DNA from: an uncultured Flavobacteriales bacterium
Lineage (GTDB): Bacteria > Bacteroidota > Bacteroidia > Flavobacteriales > Schleiferiaceae
Direction: 5' to 3'
DNA length: 64,000 nucleotides
Assembly (NCBI GenBank): GCA_913055685.1
Contig: CAJXKC010000001.1
Span: 868,001-932,000, forward strand
This document shows positions 1 through 8,738 of this stretch, piece by piece. A model generated the notes under the pieces. That model saw nothing but the letters and a program-made list of their open reading frames with translations, made no database searches and was not told the origin of the DNA. The position numbers were made by a program, and so were the translations under genes. Position 1 is the stretch's first letter. Every line of letters begins with the position of its first letter.

Positions 1-2
1 AT

Positions 3-413
3 TTTTGGGATTTCGATGATGGGTCCACCGATACAGGAATTGCACCAATCCACATTTTTAATCCACCAGGGCTTTATTATGAAGTGAGCCTGAGGGTGCG
101 GAATGCCTGTGGAGCGGAAGATGAATATGCCTATCGACTGAGTGAAATAGGTAACGAGGAATATAGTTTACAAAATGGCTTCTCGGTTTACCCCAATCCT
201 TTTAAAGGCTATGTGCAATTGGATAGAAAACTTCTCGATAATAGTCCTTGGCAATGGAGGCTTTATTCCAATACCGGACAACTATTAATGCAAGGATTAG
301 TCACTAATGAGAAGAGTCTTAAAATTGCTACATCAAATTTGAAAAAGGGTATTTATTATCTCTGGATAAGCAATGAGCAAGGAAGCAGGCTAAATTGGAA
401 ACTGCTTAAATAG
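3..413 (+). CDS. C-terminal part of a secreted PKD-domain protein with T9SS type A sorting domain (5' truncated by window)
   Basis: Frame is open to the window edge: FWDFDDGSTDTG...IFNPPGLYYEVSLRV (PKD), then SVYPNPFKGYVQL...GIYYLWISN...KLLK (sorting domain). Confidence 0.85.
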   Translation, partial: FWDFDDGSTDTGIAPIHIFNPPGLYYEVSLRVRNACGAEDEYAYRLSEIGNEEYSLQNGFSVYPNPFKGYVQLDRKLLDNSPWQWRLYSNTGQLLMQGLVTNEKSLKIATSNLKKGIYYLWISNEQGSRLNWKLLK

Positions 414-487
414 ATTAATCCCCTACACCATCATTTTATTGATTCTCCGAGCATTGCAGACTTAATCAAAAATTAACCTGCAAATGC

Positions 488-518
488 TTGCTAAATTTAA
501 TAGGCACAACTAGTTTTG
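488..518 (+). promoter_or_regulatory. Bacteroidota-type promoter: TTG (488-490) - 20 bp - TAGTTTTG (511-518)
   Basis: Matches the TTG / TAnnTTTG consensus; about 30 nt before ATG 548. The ORF-track start 488 is this TTG. Confidence 0.6.
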
Positions 519-547
519 CGGCCTTATTTAAATTTAATCTAAATAAA

Positions 548-1786
548 ATGAAGACATATAAAACTCTGAAAAGCAGCCTTTTAATCGGGCTATTTATGGT
601 CTCTCTGTCGGCCTGTGAAAAGGAAAACCAGGATAAGTTAAATGAGCCAAGCGTACTTGCTCCTGAAAGCTACAGCTTTAATCGCAATGGCGCTTCTTCG
701 GTCAGCTACAGCGGCCAAACCACCCGATTAGCTATGGGTAAAGAGCTCAATGCAGCATTATTGGACTTTAGTAAAAGTAAGAGTGATTTATTGGCAATGT
801 ATGCCAATCAGGATGCGAGTGGTAATGATGTAGATCCCTTTAGTAACCCCGAGCTTAATGCCTCCGATAAAAGTCTTCGTTCTAAAACGGCGGCATCTTA
901 TGATTACTTTGCCATGAATGCAACCGAAAGTGCTGCCATTCGAGGTCAAATTGATCAATGGATCGAGGCGCAGGTAGATGAAATTTTCCCTTTTGTTAAT
1001 CAAGCTGCCAGTCCGGGTACTGCGGGTCAAGTTGCTGATGGAAGCACCGCGCGTTATGTAAATGCGCAAGGTTTGGAATTTAACCAGGCGGTAGGTAAAT
1101 CTTTAATTGGTGCATTAGCCTTAGACCAAATGCTTAATAATTATTTGAGCGCTTCAGTACTGGATGCGGGCAGCAATCGCGAAGATAATGAGGCGGGTGT
1201 CCTAGCCGAAGGTCAGAATCATACGGTAATGGAGCATAAGTGGGATGAAGCTTATGGTTACCTTTTTGGCGGTGCAGCCGATGGTGCCAAGCCCTTGGCT
1301 ACCTTAGGGGGAGACGATGATTTCTTAAACAAATACTTGGGCCGCTTGGAGGGCGATTCAGATTTTACCGGCGCAGCCGATCGTGTGTTTAATGCCTTTA
1401 AATTAGGTCGAGCTGCAATTGTTGCAGGAGATTATGACTTACGTGATGCTCAGGCCGATATAATTCGTGAGGAACTTTCAGAAATGATCGGTATTCGCGC
1501 TGCCTTCTATTTGCAGGCGGCCAAAAAAGCCTTTGCCAACGGCGAGGATGGTGCGGCTCTGCATGACCTTTCTGAAGCCTATGGTTTTATCTACAGCCTT
1601 CGCTTCACCCATAATGTGGCTACAGATGCTCCCTACTTTGATGCGACTGAAGTAGAAAATATGTTGAGCGATTTAATGGGGGATGGAAACAACGGTTTAT
1701 GGGATGTTAGCGACCAAACCCTGGATGCTATGTCTAATGCCATTGCCGCTCGCTTTAAGTTTGAACTCAATCAGGTTACTAATTAA
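548..1786 (+). CDS. DUF4856-like lipoprotein
   Basis: MKTYKTLKSSLLIGLFMVSLSACEKE lipobox; GYLFGGAADGAKPL, NHTVMEHKWDEAYGY; next to an imelysin-like gene. Start moved from 488 to ATG 548. Confidence 0.75.
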   Translation: MKTYKTLKSSLLIGLFMVSLSACEKENQDKLNEPSVLAPESYSFNRNGASSVSYSGQTTRLAMGKELNAALLDFSKSKSDLLAMYANQDASGNDVDPFSNPELNASDKSLRSKTAASYDYFAMNATESAAIRGQIDQWIEAQVDEIFPFVNQAASPGTAGQVADGSTARYVNAQGLEFNQAVGKSLIGALALDQMLNNYLSASVLDAGSNREDNEAGVLAEGQNHTVMEHKWDEAYGYLFGGAADGAKPLATLGGDDDFLNKYLGRLEGDSDFTGAADRVFNAFKLGRAAIVAGDYDLRDAQADIIREELSEMIGIRAAFYLQAAKKAFANGEDGAALHDLSEAYGFIYSLRFTHNVATDAPYFDATEVENMLSDLMGDGNNGLWDVSDQTLDAMSNAIAARFKFELNQVTN

Positions 1787-1793
1787 TTAGGAC

Positions 1794-2891
1794 ATGTTGC
1801 AAAAGCTTGGATTGGATAAATGGATAATGCTAGGGGCCTTAATGGTCCTTAGCCTATCTTGTGTAGAGGAGGATAAAGGTGATGCTGCAGTTCAGGATAA
1901 TTTCGATCGCCAGGCGCTGCTTAGCTTTTGGGCCGATGAGATTATCATTCCGGCGTATGAAAACTATAGCGAGGAACTAGGGCAATTTGATAGTCTAGTT
2001 CAAAGCTACAGAGCCAAGCAATTGCAGTCCGATTTAATCGCCCTGAAGGCGCAGTTTCAAAAAGCTTATATCGCTTGGCAATGGGTGAGTATTTATGAAA
2101 TTGGACCGGCTGAAAGCCGTGGTCTACGCAATTACAGTAACGTTTATCCTTGTGATACTGCGGAACTCTTAGGATTAGCTAGCTCGGCTAATTACAACCT
2201 TAGTTTACCCTCTACCTTTGATGTGCAGGGCTGGCCGGCTGTAGATTATCTCTTGTTCGGACCCAATGACTTAAGTGTGAGCCCAGAATTGCGTCAGTAT
2301 CTAAGTGATTTGAGTCAGCGGCTCTTAAACCTTAGTCAGGCTACTCTTCAGGACTGGAAGAACTCCTACCGCAATAGCTTTGTCGCAAATGCTGGCTCTT
2401 CGGCCGATGCGAGCGTAAATAAGCTAATTAATGATTTCGTATATCATTATGAGAAGGAATTACGAGCAGGTAAGATTGGCATTCCTGCGGGAGTTTTCTC
2501 GGGTATGCCCCTATCCAATCGCGCGGAAGCCTACTACAATGGTGACCTATCTAAGCAACTGTTTTTGGAATCTCTGGAAGCGCATCGTCGCTTTTTCTCT
2601 GGTTTGTCTTATGACTCCTTAAATAGAGGACCTAGCCTAAAGGCTTACTTGGATTACCTGCAAATTGAGGAGAATGGCACCTTGCTAAGTACCCGCATTG
2701 AGGATCAGTTTGACTTAGTTAAGCAAGTAGCATCGAGCCTAGATTCAAATTTAGCTAAGGCCGCCACCGATCAGACCACTACTATGCTGCAAACCTTTGA
2801 CGCTTTACAGCAAAATGTGATTTGGATGAAGGTCGACATGATGCAAGCTTTAAACGTTCGGGTAGACTACGTTGATGCCGATGGCGATTAG
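1794..2891 (+). CDS. Imelysin-like lipoprotein (peptidase M75 superfamily)
   Basis: Lipobox LSLSCVEE; AYIAWQWVSIYEIGPAESRGLRNYSNVYPCDTAEL, QGWPAVDYLLFGPN, GIPAGVFSG. Confidence 0.85.
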   Translation: MLQKLGLDKWIMLGALMVLSLSCVEEDKGDAAVQDNFDRQALLSFWADEIIIPAYENYSEELGQFDSLVQSYRAKQLQSDLIALKAQFQKAYIAWQWVSIYEIGPAESRGLRNYSNVYPCDTAELLGLASSANYNLSLPSTFDVQGWPAVDYLLFGPNDLSVSPELRQYLSDLSQRLLNLSQATLQDWKNSYRNSFVANAGSSADASVNKLINDFVYHYEKELRAGKIGIPAGVFSGMPLSNRAEAYYNGDLSKQLFLESLEAHRRFFSGLSYDSLNRGPSLKAYLDYLQIEENGTLLSTRIEDQFDLVKQVASSLDSNLAKAATDQTTTMLQTFDALQQNVIWMKVDMMQALNVRVDYVDADGD

Positions 2892-4254
2892 CAAGGAACC
2901 CATAAAGGCTTTTACAAACCAGCAATTGTCCATCGCACCATTGCTGGTTTTTCGTATTGTATTTGGGCTGGTGCTAGCCTATGGCATGTTTCGGTTCTGG
3001 TATTTCGATTGGATCGAGAAACTCTACCTCGAACCACAGTTTCATTTTAGCTATTTGGGTTTTGAATGGGTAAAGCCATTCGGCGATTGGACTTATCTGC
3101 TATTCATTCTCTGCGGAATTAGTGCCATTGGAGTGGCGGTCGGATTTTGGTATCGCATCAGCGCAAGCTTGCTTTTCCTCAGCTTTACCTACATCGAGCT
3201 AATGGATAAAACCACCTATCTCAATCACTACTACTTTGTGTCTATGGTGGCCTTTATCCTAATCTTCCTGCCTGCCGCTAAGGGCCTTTCGGCGGATGCG
3301 GGATGGTCCTTAAAAGGTCTTGAGCAGCGTATTTCGCGAGCTTACTACTTACCACTCTGGGCCTTGGTAAGTCTGGTTTACTTTTATGCGGGCTTGGCAA
3401 AACTCAATTCCGATTGGCTTTTGCATGCTCAGCCTTTAAAGCTGTGGTTGCCGGGAGCCTATGATTTACCTCTTTTAGGACCTTATTTGGAGAAAGAATG
3501 GGTGGCCTTCTTTTTTAGTTGGGCTGGAGCGGCTTTTGATCTTTCCGCACCTTTTTTACTGTGGTTCCGCAAAACCAGACCTTATGCCCTTTTTCTGGTG
3601 GTAGTTTTTCATTTGCTAACGCGCCTGCTATTTCCCATCGGACTATTTCCCCTTATTATGGTCTTGGGAGCATTTACCTTTTTAGATCACCGCTACCACC
3701 AAAGGCTTTTAATCTTTATCGGCAGGATTATCCCTAAGGGCCTTTTTAAAGTTCGCTTCAAGCTTCCGCTGATGGAATTTAAAGCAAAGCAGAGCTTTCA
3801 GTGGTTTTTTGGCTTATTTATAATCTTTCAGTTAGTCTGGCCTTGGCGTTACCTCGCCTATCCTGGAGAACTTTTTTGGCATGAGCAAGGATTTCGTTTT
3901 TCCTGGCGCGTAATGCTAATGGAAAAGGCGGGTTATGCTTCATTCACCATCGTTGATGCCCGCGACAAACAGAGCTTTCGCATCAATAATGCCGATTATT
4001 TAAGCAGTTTTCAGGAAAAACAAATGAGCTTTCAGCCCGACTTCATTTTGGAGTATGCACATTATTTGGCCGAACTGCATCGCCAGAAGTTTGGACACGA
4101 TGATGTAGAGGTTTATGCCGATGTTCAGGTAGCTTTAAATGGCAGGTCTAGTCAGCCTTTTATCGATAAAAGCTGTAATCTTGCCGCCGAAAAAAGAGGC
4201 TATTCCCCTAAAAAATGGATACTTCCTTTCAATGACACGATCTACGGTATATAG
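2872..4254 (+). CDS. HTTM domain / vitamin K-dependent gamma-carboxylase-like membrane protein
   Basis: Multi-TM; ELMDKTTYLNHYYFVSMVAFILIFLPA and C-terminal GFRFSWRVMLMEKAGYASF resemble gamma-carboxylases; overlaps upstream gene by 20 bp. Confidence 0.8.
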   Translation: MMPMAISKEPIKAFTNQQLSIAPLLVFRIVFGLVLAYGMFRFWYFDWIEKLYLEPQFHFSYLGFEWVKPFGDWTYLLFILCGISAIGVAVGFWYRISASLLFLSFTYIELMDKTTYLNHYYFVSMVAFILIFLPAAKGLSADAGWSLKGLEQRISRAYYLPLWALVSLVYFYAGLAKLNSDWLLHAQPLKLWLPGAYDLPLLGPYLEKEWVAFFFSWAGAAFDLSAPFLLWFRKTRPYALFLVVVFHLLTRLLFPIGLFPLIMVLGAFTFLDHRYHQRLLIFIGRIIPKGLFKVRFKLPLMEFKAKQSFQWFFGLFIIFQLVWPWRYLAYPGELFWHEQGFRFSWRVMLMEKAGYASFTIVDARDKQSFRINNADYLSSFQEKQMSFQPDFILEYAHYLAELHRQKFGHDDVEVYADVQVALNGRSSQPFIDKSCNLAAEKRGYSPKKWILPFNDTIYGI

Positions 4255-6676
4255 TATCCTTCTTAGTCTAAGCTGCTTTGCCCTTAAGGCACAGCTTAAC
4301 TACCAAGTGCAAATTTTTTATCCGGATAGCACTCCGGCCGAGGGAGTAGAATTATTTTTTACCGAAGAAGATAAACTAGACTATACCGACAATTATGGGC
4401 GCTTTTCCTTTTACTCTCTGGAGCCCCAGCTTAGCCTCAGTGTATTTAAAGCTAATTACCAAGCTCAAAACCTGGTATTAAAAGCTAATACCGAAAAGCT
4501 GTACAAGATTTATTTGGTGGCCAATTCTGCTCAATTGGAGGAGGTAGAGGTAAAGGGCCAGAAAAAGGATTTTCAACGCCGGACTCTGCGCGCAGTAGAA
4601 GGGACTTCAATTTATGCCGCGAAAAAATCGGAGGTCTTAAAGCTTAAGAGCCTGAACTTGGATTTGGGAGCTAATAATCCCAGGCAGATTTACGCTCAGG
4701 TAACAGGACTTAATATTTACGAAGGAAGTGCCGGTGGGATGCAACTTAACATTGGTGGTCGGGGCTTAGATCCCAACCGCAGCAGTAACTTCAATGTGCG
4801 GCAAAACGGTTACGATATTAGTGCTGATGTGCTTGGTTATCCTGAAAGTTATTATTCGCCACCTCCAGAAGCACTAGCGGAGATTAAAGTGGTTAAAGGC
4901 GCCGCTTCATTACAATATGGAACTCAATTTGGGGGTCTGCTAGAATTTCAATTAAAAGATCCGGTAAGGGACAGCGCACTGGCAATAGAATTACGCCAGA
5001 GTTACGGGAGTTTTAATCGCTTAAACAGCTTTTTAAGTCTTAGTGGAACCAAGGGTAATTGGTCTTATTATACTTATTTCAATTACAAAGAGGGCGCCGC
5101 TTGGCAGGCCAATTCCGCTTATTCTAGTCGTAATGCCTTTTTAGACTTGCGCTATCAAATTGATTCTGAGCAGCAGCTATCCTTTGAATTCTCCTATTTG
5201 AACTATCTAGCCAAGCAGCCAGGTGGGTTAACCGATAGCCAATTTGAGCAAGACCCTAGTCAGAGTCTGCGTGATCGCAATTGGTTTCAAGTAGACTGGC
5301 AATTGTACGCCTTGAAGTATAAGTGGGAGCCCAGCAGTAGGGATTTAATAGAGACACAACTTTTTGCTCTTAATGCCCAGAGAAATGCGCTTGGCTTTAG
5401 AGGTCTGCCGCAAACCTTTAACCTAAACCCGATTAGTACCATCGATCAGAAAGATGCGAAGGGGGAATATCTATATCCACGGGATTTAATAAAAGGTCGC
5501 TTTCAGAACTGGGGACTAGAAAGTCGATGGTTACACCGCTACGGGCAGGCTAATCAGCGTAGGGTTTGGCTTTTAGGTTTAAAATATTATCAAGCACAGA
5601 ATAGCTCCCAACAAGGGGCTGGGTCACGTGGAATGGATGCCAATTTTAAGTTTTACAATCAGCGGTTTCCGGATTACCCTAGTCAGAGTAATTTCCAATT
5701 CCCCAATAGAAATCTAGCCCTATTTTCTGAACATATCTGGTACCTCGGCAATAAGTTTAGCATTACCCCTGGTATACGGGCGGAGTGGATTCGCACCGAA
5801 AGCCAAGGGAATTACCAAAACCTGCTTTTTGACAATGCTGGTAACCTTATTTTTAGGGATACCCTGCGTGATGATCGCGTCTTAGAGCGTAGCTTTATTT
5901 TGGCCGGTATAGGTTTGTCCTATCGATGGCAAGATAATTTGGAAAGCTATTTTAACCTATCGCAGAATTACCGTTCGATTACTTTTAGTGATATCCGTAC
6001 GGTTAATCCCAGCTTTGTAATCGATCCCGACATTAGAGATGAAAAAGGCTTTACTGCCGATTTAGGAACTCGTGGTAAATGGCAGAATCTTCAATTTGAT
6101 GCCAATGTTTTTGGTCTGCTCTATGGCAATCGCATTGGAATTATATTGAACGATCGAGCTCAGCGAGTACGCAAGAACATTGGAACGGCTTTTATTTATG
6201 GCCTCGAAGCCTTTCTCCAACAAGACTGGCAGCTTAGCGAAGACTGGCAGCTATCTTATTTTCTTAATGCCGCCTACACCCGCTCGGTATACCTAAGTAG
6301 TGAAGAGAATAATGTAGTGGGTAAACAAGTGGAATTTATCCCCGAAATTAATTTTAAGCTTGGGCTTGAAGCGACTTACCAATCTTATACCCTCAGTATT
6401 CAAGGTACCTATTTAAGTGAACAGTTTACCGACGTTGAGAATTCGGAAGTTCCTAGTGCTGGTGATATTCGAGAGGGAATTATTGGACCCATTCCTGCTT
6501 ATACCGTTTGGGACTTTAATTTAAGTTACAGAACTCAGCGATTTGAACTGGGCTTTAGTTTAAACAATATGTTTAATGAGGTCTATTTTACGCGAAGGGC
6601 AACGGGATATCCTGGTCCGGGTATAATTACTTCCGATCCCCGCAACTTTAGCCTTTTCGGGGTACTGCGGTTTTAA
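4232..6676 (+). CDS. TonB-dependent receptor (FecA/siderophore-type)
   Basis: Carboxypeptidase-like N-terminus, plug (NIGGRGLDPNRSSNFNVRQNGYDI, VVKGAASLQYGTQFGG), C-terminal beta strand ending FSLFGVLRF; ATG 4232 chosen. Confidence 0.9.
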   Translation: MTRSTVYSILLSLSCFALKAQLNYQVQIFYPDSTPAEGVELFFTEEDKLDYTDNYGRFSFYSLEPQLSLSVFKANYQAQNLVLKANTEKLYKIYLVANSAQLEEVEVKGQKKDFQRRTLRAVEGTSIYAAKKSEVLKLKSLNLDLGANNPRQIYAQVTGLNIYEGSAGGMQLNIGGRGLDPNRSSNFNVRQNGYDISADVLGYPESYYSPPPEALAEIKVVKGAASLQYGTQFGGLLEFQLKDPVRDSALAIELRQSYGSFNRLNSFLSLSGTKGNWSYYTYFNYKEGAAWQANSAYSSRNAFLDLRYQIDSEQQLSFEFSYLNYLAKQPGGLTDSQFEQDPSQSLRDRNWFQVDWQLYALKYKWEPSSRDLIETQLFALNAQRNALGFRGLPQTFNLNPISTIDQKDAKGEYLYPRDLIKGRFQNWGLESRWLHRYGQANQRRVWLLGLKYYQAQNSSQQGAGSRGMDANFKFYNQRFPDYPSQSNFQFPNRNLALFSEHIWYLGNKFSITPGIRAEWIRTESQGNYQNLLFDNAGNLIFRDTLRDDRVLERSFILAGIGLSYRWQDNLESYFNLSQNYRSITFSDIRTVNPSFVIDPDIRDEKGFTADLGTRGKWQNLQFDANVFGLLYGNRIGIILNDRAQRVRKNIGTAFIYGLEAFLQQDWQLSEDWQLSYFLNAAYTRSVYLSSEENNVVGKQVEFIPEINFKLGLEATYQSYTLSIQGTYLSEQFTDVENSEVPSAGDIREGIIGPIPAYTVWDFNLSYRTQRFELGFSLNNMFNEVYFTRRATGYPGPGIITSDPRNFSLFGVLRF

Positions 6677-6678
6677 GC

Positions 6679-6706
6679 AAAAAAAAAGACCGCCGGAGCG
6701 GTCTTA
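6679..6706 (-). terminator. Intrinsic terminator (possibly bidirectional)
   Basis: AAGACCGC-CGGA-GCGGTCTT with a T-tract on the - strand. Confidence 0.75.
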
Positions 6707-6724
6707 AATTCAGGGTATTCGGAA

Positions 6725-7207
6725 TTATAAAAAACTCCAGAATACTTTATCTACTTTCCAATTACCATTTTCACGTACGAGGGTAATATGCTCTTTCCAA
6801 CGTTGTCCATTGGCGCCAGTGATTAATTCAGCTGAAGCTACCTCACCGTTAATGGCAGTGATGGTAATTTCATTGTTCTGGGCATCAGGAGCCACAACCT
6901 CTTGTCCTACCATTAATCCTTGGATGTCATCCAATTTTTGAACGGGGGTTAGCGATCCATCGCGGTTTAATCCTTGATTGGTGAAGTTGTTGCTTAATAC
7001 TTCGCGCATTTCTTCGAAATCCCCTTCATGGAAGTTTTCGATATAGGTGCGTACCGAAGTTTCAACTTCAGAGTTAGGTCCGCCTTCCTCTTCAAAGCTA
7101 ATAGTGTAGATAGGAAGTTTTGTGGGGCCACCTTCATTGGGGTTTGTTCCATTGGCGGTAGCGCTAAATGAAGCCGATAAGGCTAATGCAATTACTAAAG
7201 ATTTCAT
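6725..7207 (-). CDS. Secreted NTF2-like / putative lumazine-binding protein, paralog 1
   Basis: Signal peptide; VRTYIENFHEGDFEEMREVLSNNFTNQGLNRDGSL...RWKEHITLVRENGNWKVDKVFW. Confidence 0.7.
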   Translation of the reverse strand: MKSLVIALALSASFSATANGTNPNEGGPTKLPIYTISFEEEGGPNSEVETSVRTYIENFHEGDFEEMREVLSNNFTNQGLNRDGSLTPVQKLDDIQGLMVGQEVVAPDAQNNEITITAINGEVASAELITGANGQRWKEHITLVRENGNWKVDKVFWSFL

Positions 7208-7340
7208 GTTGTTTTATGTTTTAGTTTCGTTATGCTAAAGTAGGAATACCTTGTAATACAGTCTGTTAAGGAATCCTTAAAGACTTTTAAATGTGGGTAT
7301 TAGGTCGGTGAATGGGGGAGAGTTGCAGGGGGTTTGGGGC

Positions 7341-7371
7341 AAAAAAAAAAACCGCCCTGTAAAAGCGGTCT
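7341..7371 (-). terminator. Intrinsic terminator after paralog 2
   Basis: ACCGC...GCGGT stem; A10 on + strand = T-tract on - strand. Confidence 0.7.
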
Positions 7372-7393
7372 TTATAATCAACGAACCAAACAA

Positions 7394-7807
7394 TTAAAAA
7401 CTCCAAACGATTTTTTTAATCTTCCAAGTTCCTCGAACCTTCTCTAGAAGAATTTCTTCTGTCCAGCGTGAGTTCTCGGGTCCGGTTACTAAACGAACAG
7501 AGGCAAACTCCTCTTGTAGGGAAATGACTTCAATTTCATTGTTCTGTTCCGAAACAGGGGTACTTTCCTGTTGTTTCATTAGATTTTTAAGTCCGCGTGC
7601 GTCGAGCGGCTGACTTAAACTACCGTCGCGGTTAATACCTTGATTTTGAAAGTCATTATGCAAGACCTCCTTCATTGAGGAATAGTCATTGGAAAGGTAA
7701 CTTTCGATGTAGGTTTTAACGGTTTCGCGAACTACGGTTTCGGGACCATTGGCCATAGCGGTAAAGCTAAAGCCTGCCAAGAGCATGGCTAATACTTTGA
7801 TTTTCAT
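7394..7807 (-). CDS. Secreted NTF2-like / putative lumazine-binding protein, paralog 2
   Basis: VKTYIESYLSNDYSSMKEVLHNDFQNQGINRDGSL...RWTEEILLEKVRGTWKIKKIVWSF aligns with the neighbour. Confidence 0.7.
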   Translation of the reverse strand: MKIKVLAMLLAGFSFTAMANGPETVVRETVKTYIESYLSNDYSSMKEVLHNDFQNQGINRDGSLSQPLDARGLKNLMKQQESTPVSEQNNEIEVISLQEEFASVRLVTGPENSRWTEEILLEKVRGTWKIKKIVWSF

Positions 7808-7908
7808 GATAAAGATGTTTTAGTTTCGTTAAGGCTAAAGTATCCCTATCCAGAAAATGGGGCTGTTAAGGAAATGCTAAATGCTGTTTGGCAGCAATAT
7901 TTTAACAT

Positions 7909-8124
7909 TTATAAAGTTTCGCTATTCTTCTTTTCTTCCTGCTCTGGAAGCGCACAATGTTGGCCCGGACAACCAGTATTGGTAATGCCTTGGTAAAGAA
8001 AAACCAGGCCAATACTTAGAATCCACCATGCTTCATCGGCAGCGCCACTGCCAATTAATAAAGCGCCGATCAGCACCCTAAGAATGCGATCGACGCTCCA
8101 ATTTTTCCAATCAAGTTTTTGCAT
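7909..8124 (-). CDS. DUF2892 / YgaP-type transmembrane domain protein
   Basis: NWSVDRILRVLIGALLIGSG...GITNTGCPGQHCALPEQ. Confidence 0.8.
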   Translation of the reverse strand: MQKLDWKNWSVDRILRVLIGALLIGSGAADEAWWILSIGLVFLYQGITNTGCPGQHCALPEQEEKKNSETL

Positions 8125-8132
8125 CTAAGCGC

Positions 8133-8417
8133 TTAAGCCTTTTGGGACACCAAATAATTCACGTCTAACCAAGATCCGCCATTATAACATTCGAATCCTT
8201 GCTTAGATAAATATTGTTGGGCCATGCCACTTCGGTTTCCACTTGCACAAACCAAAATTAGAGGTTGGGCTAGAGTCCTTAATTCCTCCATGCGTGACAT
8301 TATTTGATCGAGAGGAATGTTTTTTGAATCGGCTACATTTCCTCCCATAAATTCCATTGGTGTGCGAACGTCTACTACAGTTCCTTGCTCTGAGTTGATG
8401 ATTTCTTGAAGACTCAT
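8133..8417 (-). CDS. Rhodanese-like domain protein
   Basis: GTVVDVRTPMEFMGGNVADSKNIPLDQI...LVCASGNRSGMAQQYL, active-site CASGNRS loop. Confidence 0.92.
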   Translation of the reverse strand: MSLQEIINSEQGTVVDVRTPMEFMGGNVADSKNIPLDQIMSRMEELRTLAQPLILVCASGNRSGMAQQYLSKQGFECYNGGSWLDVNYLVSQKA

Positions 8418-8629
8418 TTTTTCTGTTTTTTTAAATAATCATCGACCATACTTAATAAAAGGCCACCCATAAGACCACCGTATAAACTTGAGTTCAGTGG
8501 GTCCCCAGTAATGGTGCAGCCATCAACACAACCCACTTGCCAGTAATATAGGTATCCGGCCAGTAGGCCTAAGCCAATACCACTGAGGGTAAAAATGTGC
8601 TTTTTAAGTAGGACTTTAATCTGTTTCAT
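8414..8629 (-). CDS. DUF6132-like small membrane protein
   Basis: GLLAGYLYYWQVGCVDGCTITGDPLNSSLYGGLMGGLL; overlaps the rhodanese gene by 4 bp. Confidence 0.7.
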   Translation of the reverse strand: MKQIKVLLKKHIFTLSGIGLGLLAGYLYYWQVGCVDGCTITGDPLNSSLYGGLMGGLLLSMVDDYLKKQKK

Positions 8630-8672
8630 TAGTGCTGCAAAAGTGAGGGCTTCCTTCCATGTGGAAAGTGAC

Positions 8673-8680
8673 CAAAATTA
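8673..8680 (-). promoter_or_regulatory. -7 box TAATTTTG for the DUF6132-rhodanese-DUF2892 operon
   Basis: Exact TAnnTTTG on - strand; palindrome TTCCA-TG-TGGAA at 8655-8666 sits at the predicted TSS. Confidence 0.45.
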
Positions 8681-8738
8681 CAGGCGGTCAAATCCGAATC
8701 TTCGTGACAAACGTAATTAAATGTAGTAGATTTTTGAT

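Noticed and set aside
462-478. TTAATC-N5-TTAACC, an apparent PHO-like repeat before the iron-uptake operon
   Set aside because: Only two degenerate units in AT-rich DNA and upstream of a good -33/-7 promoter; not distinguishable from chance.
788-1069. - strand ORF of 93 aa inside the DUF4856 gene
   Set aside because: Fully antisense to a well-supported lipoprotein CDS; no recognisable domain or promoter.
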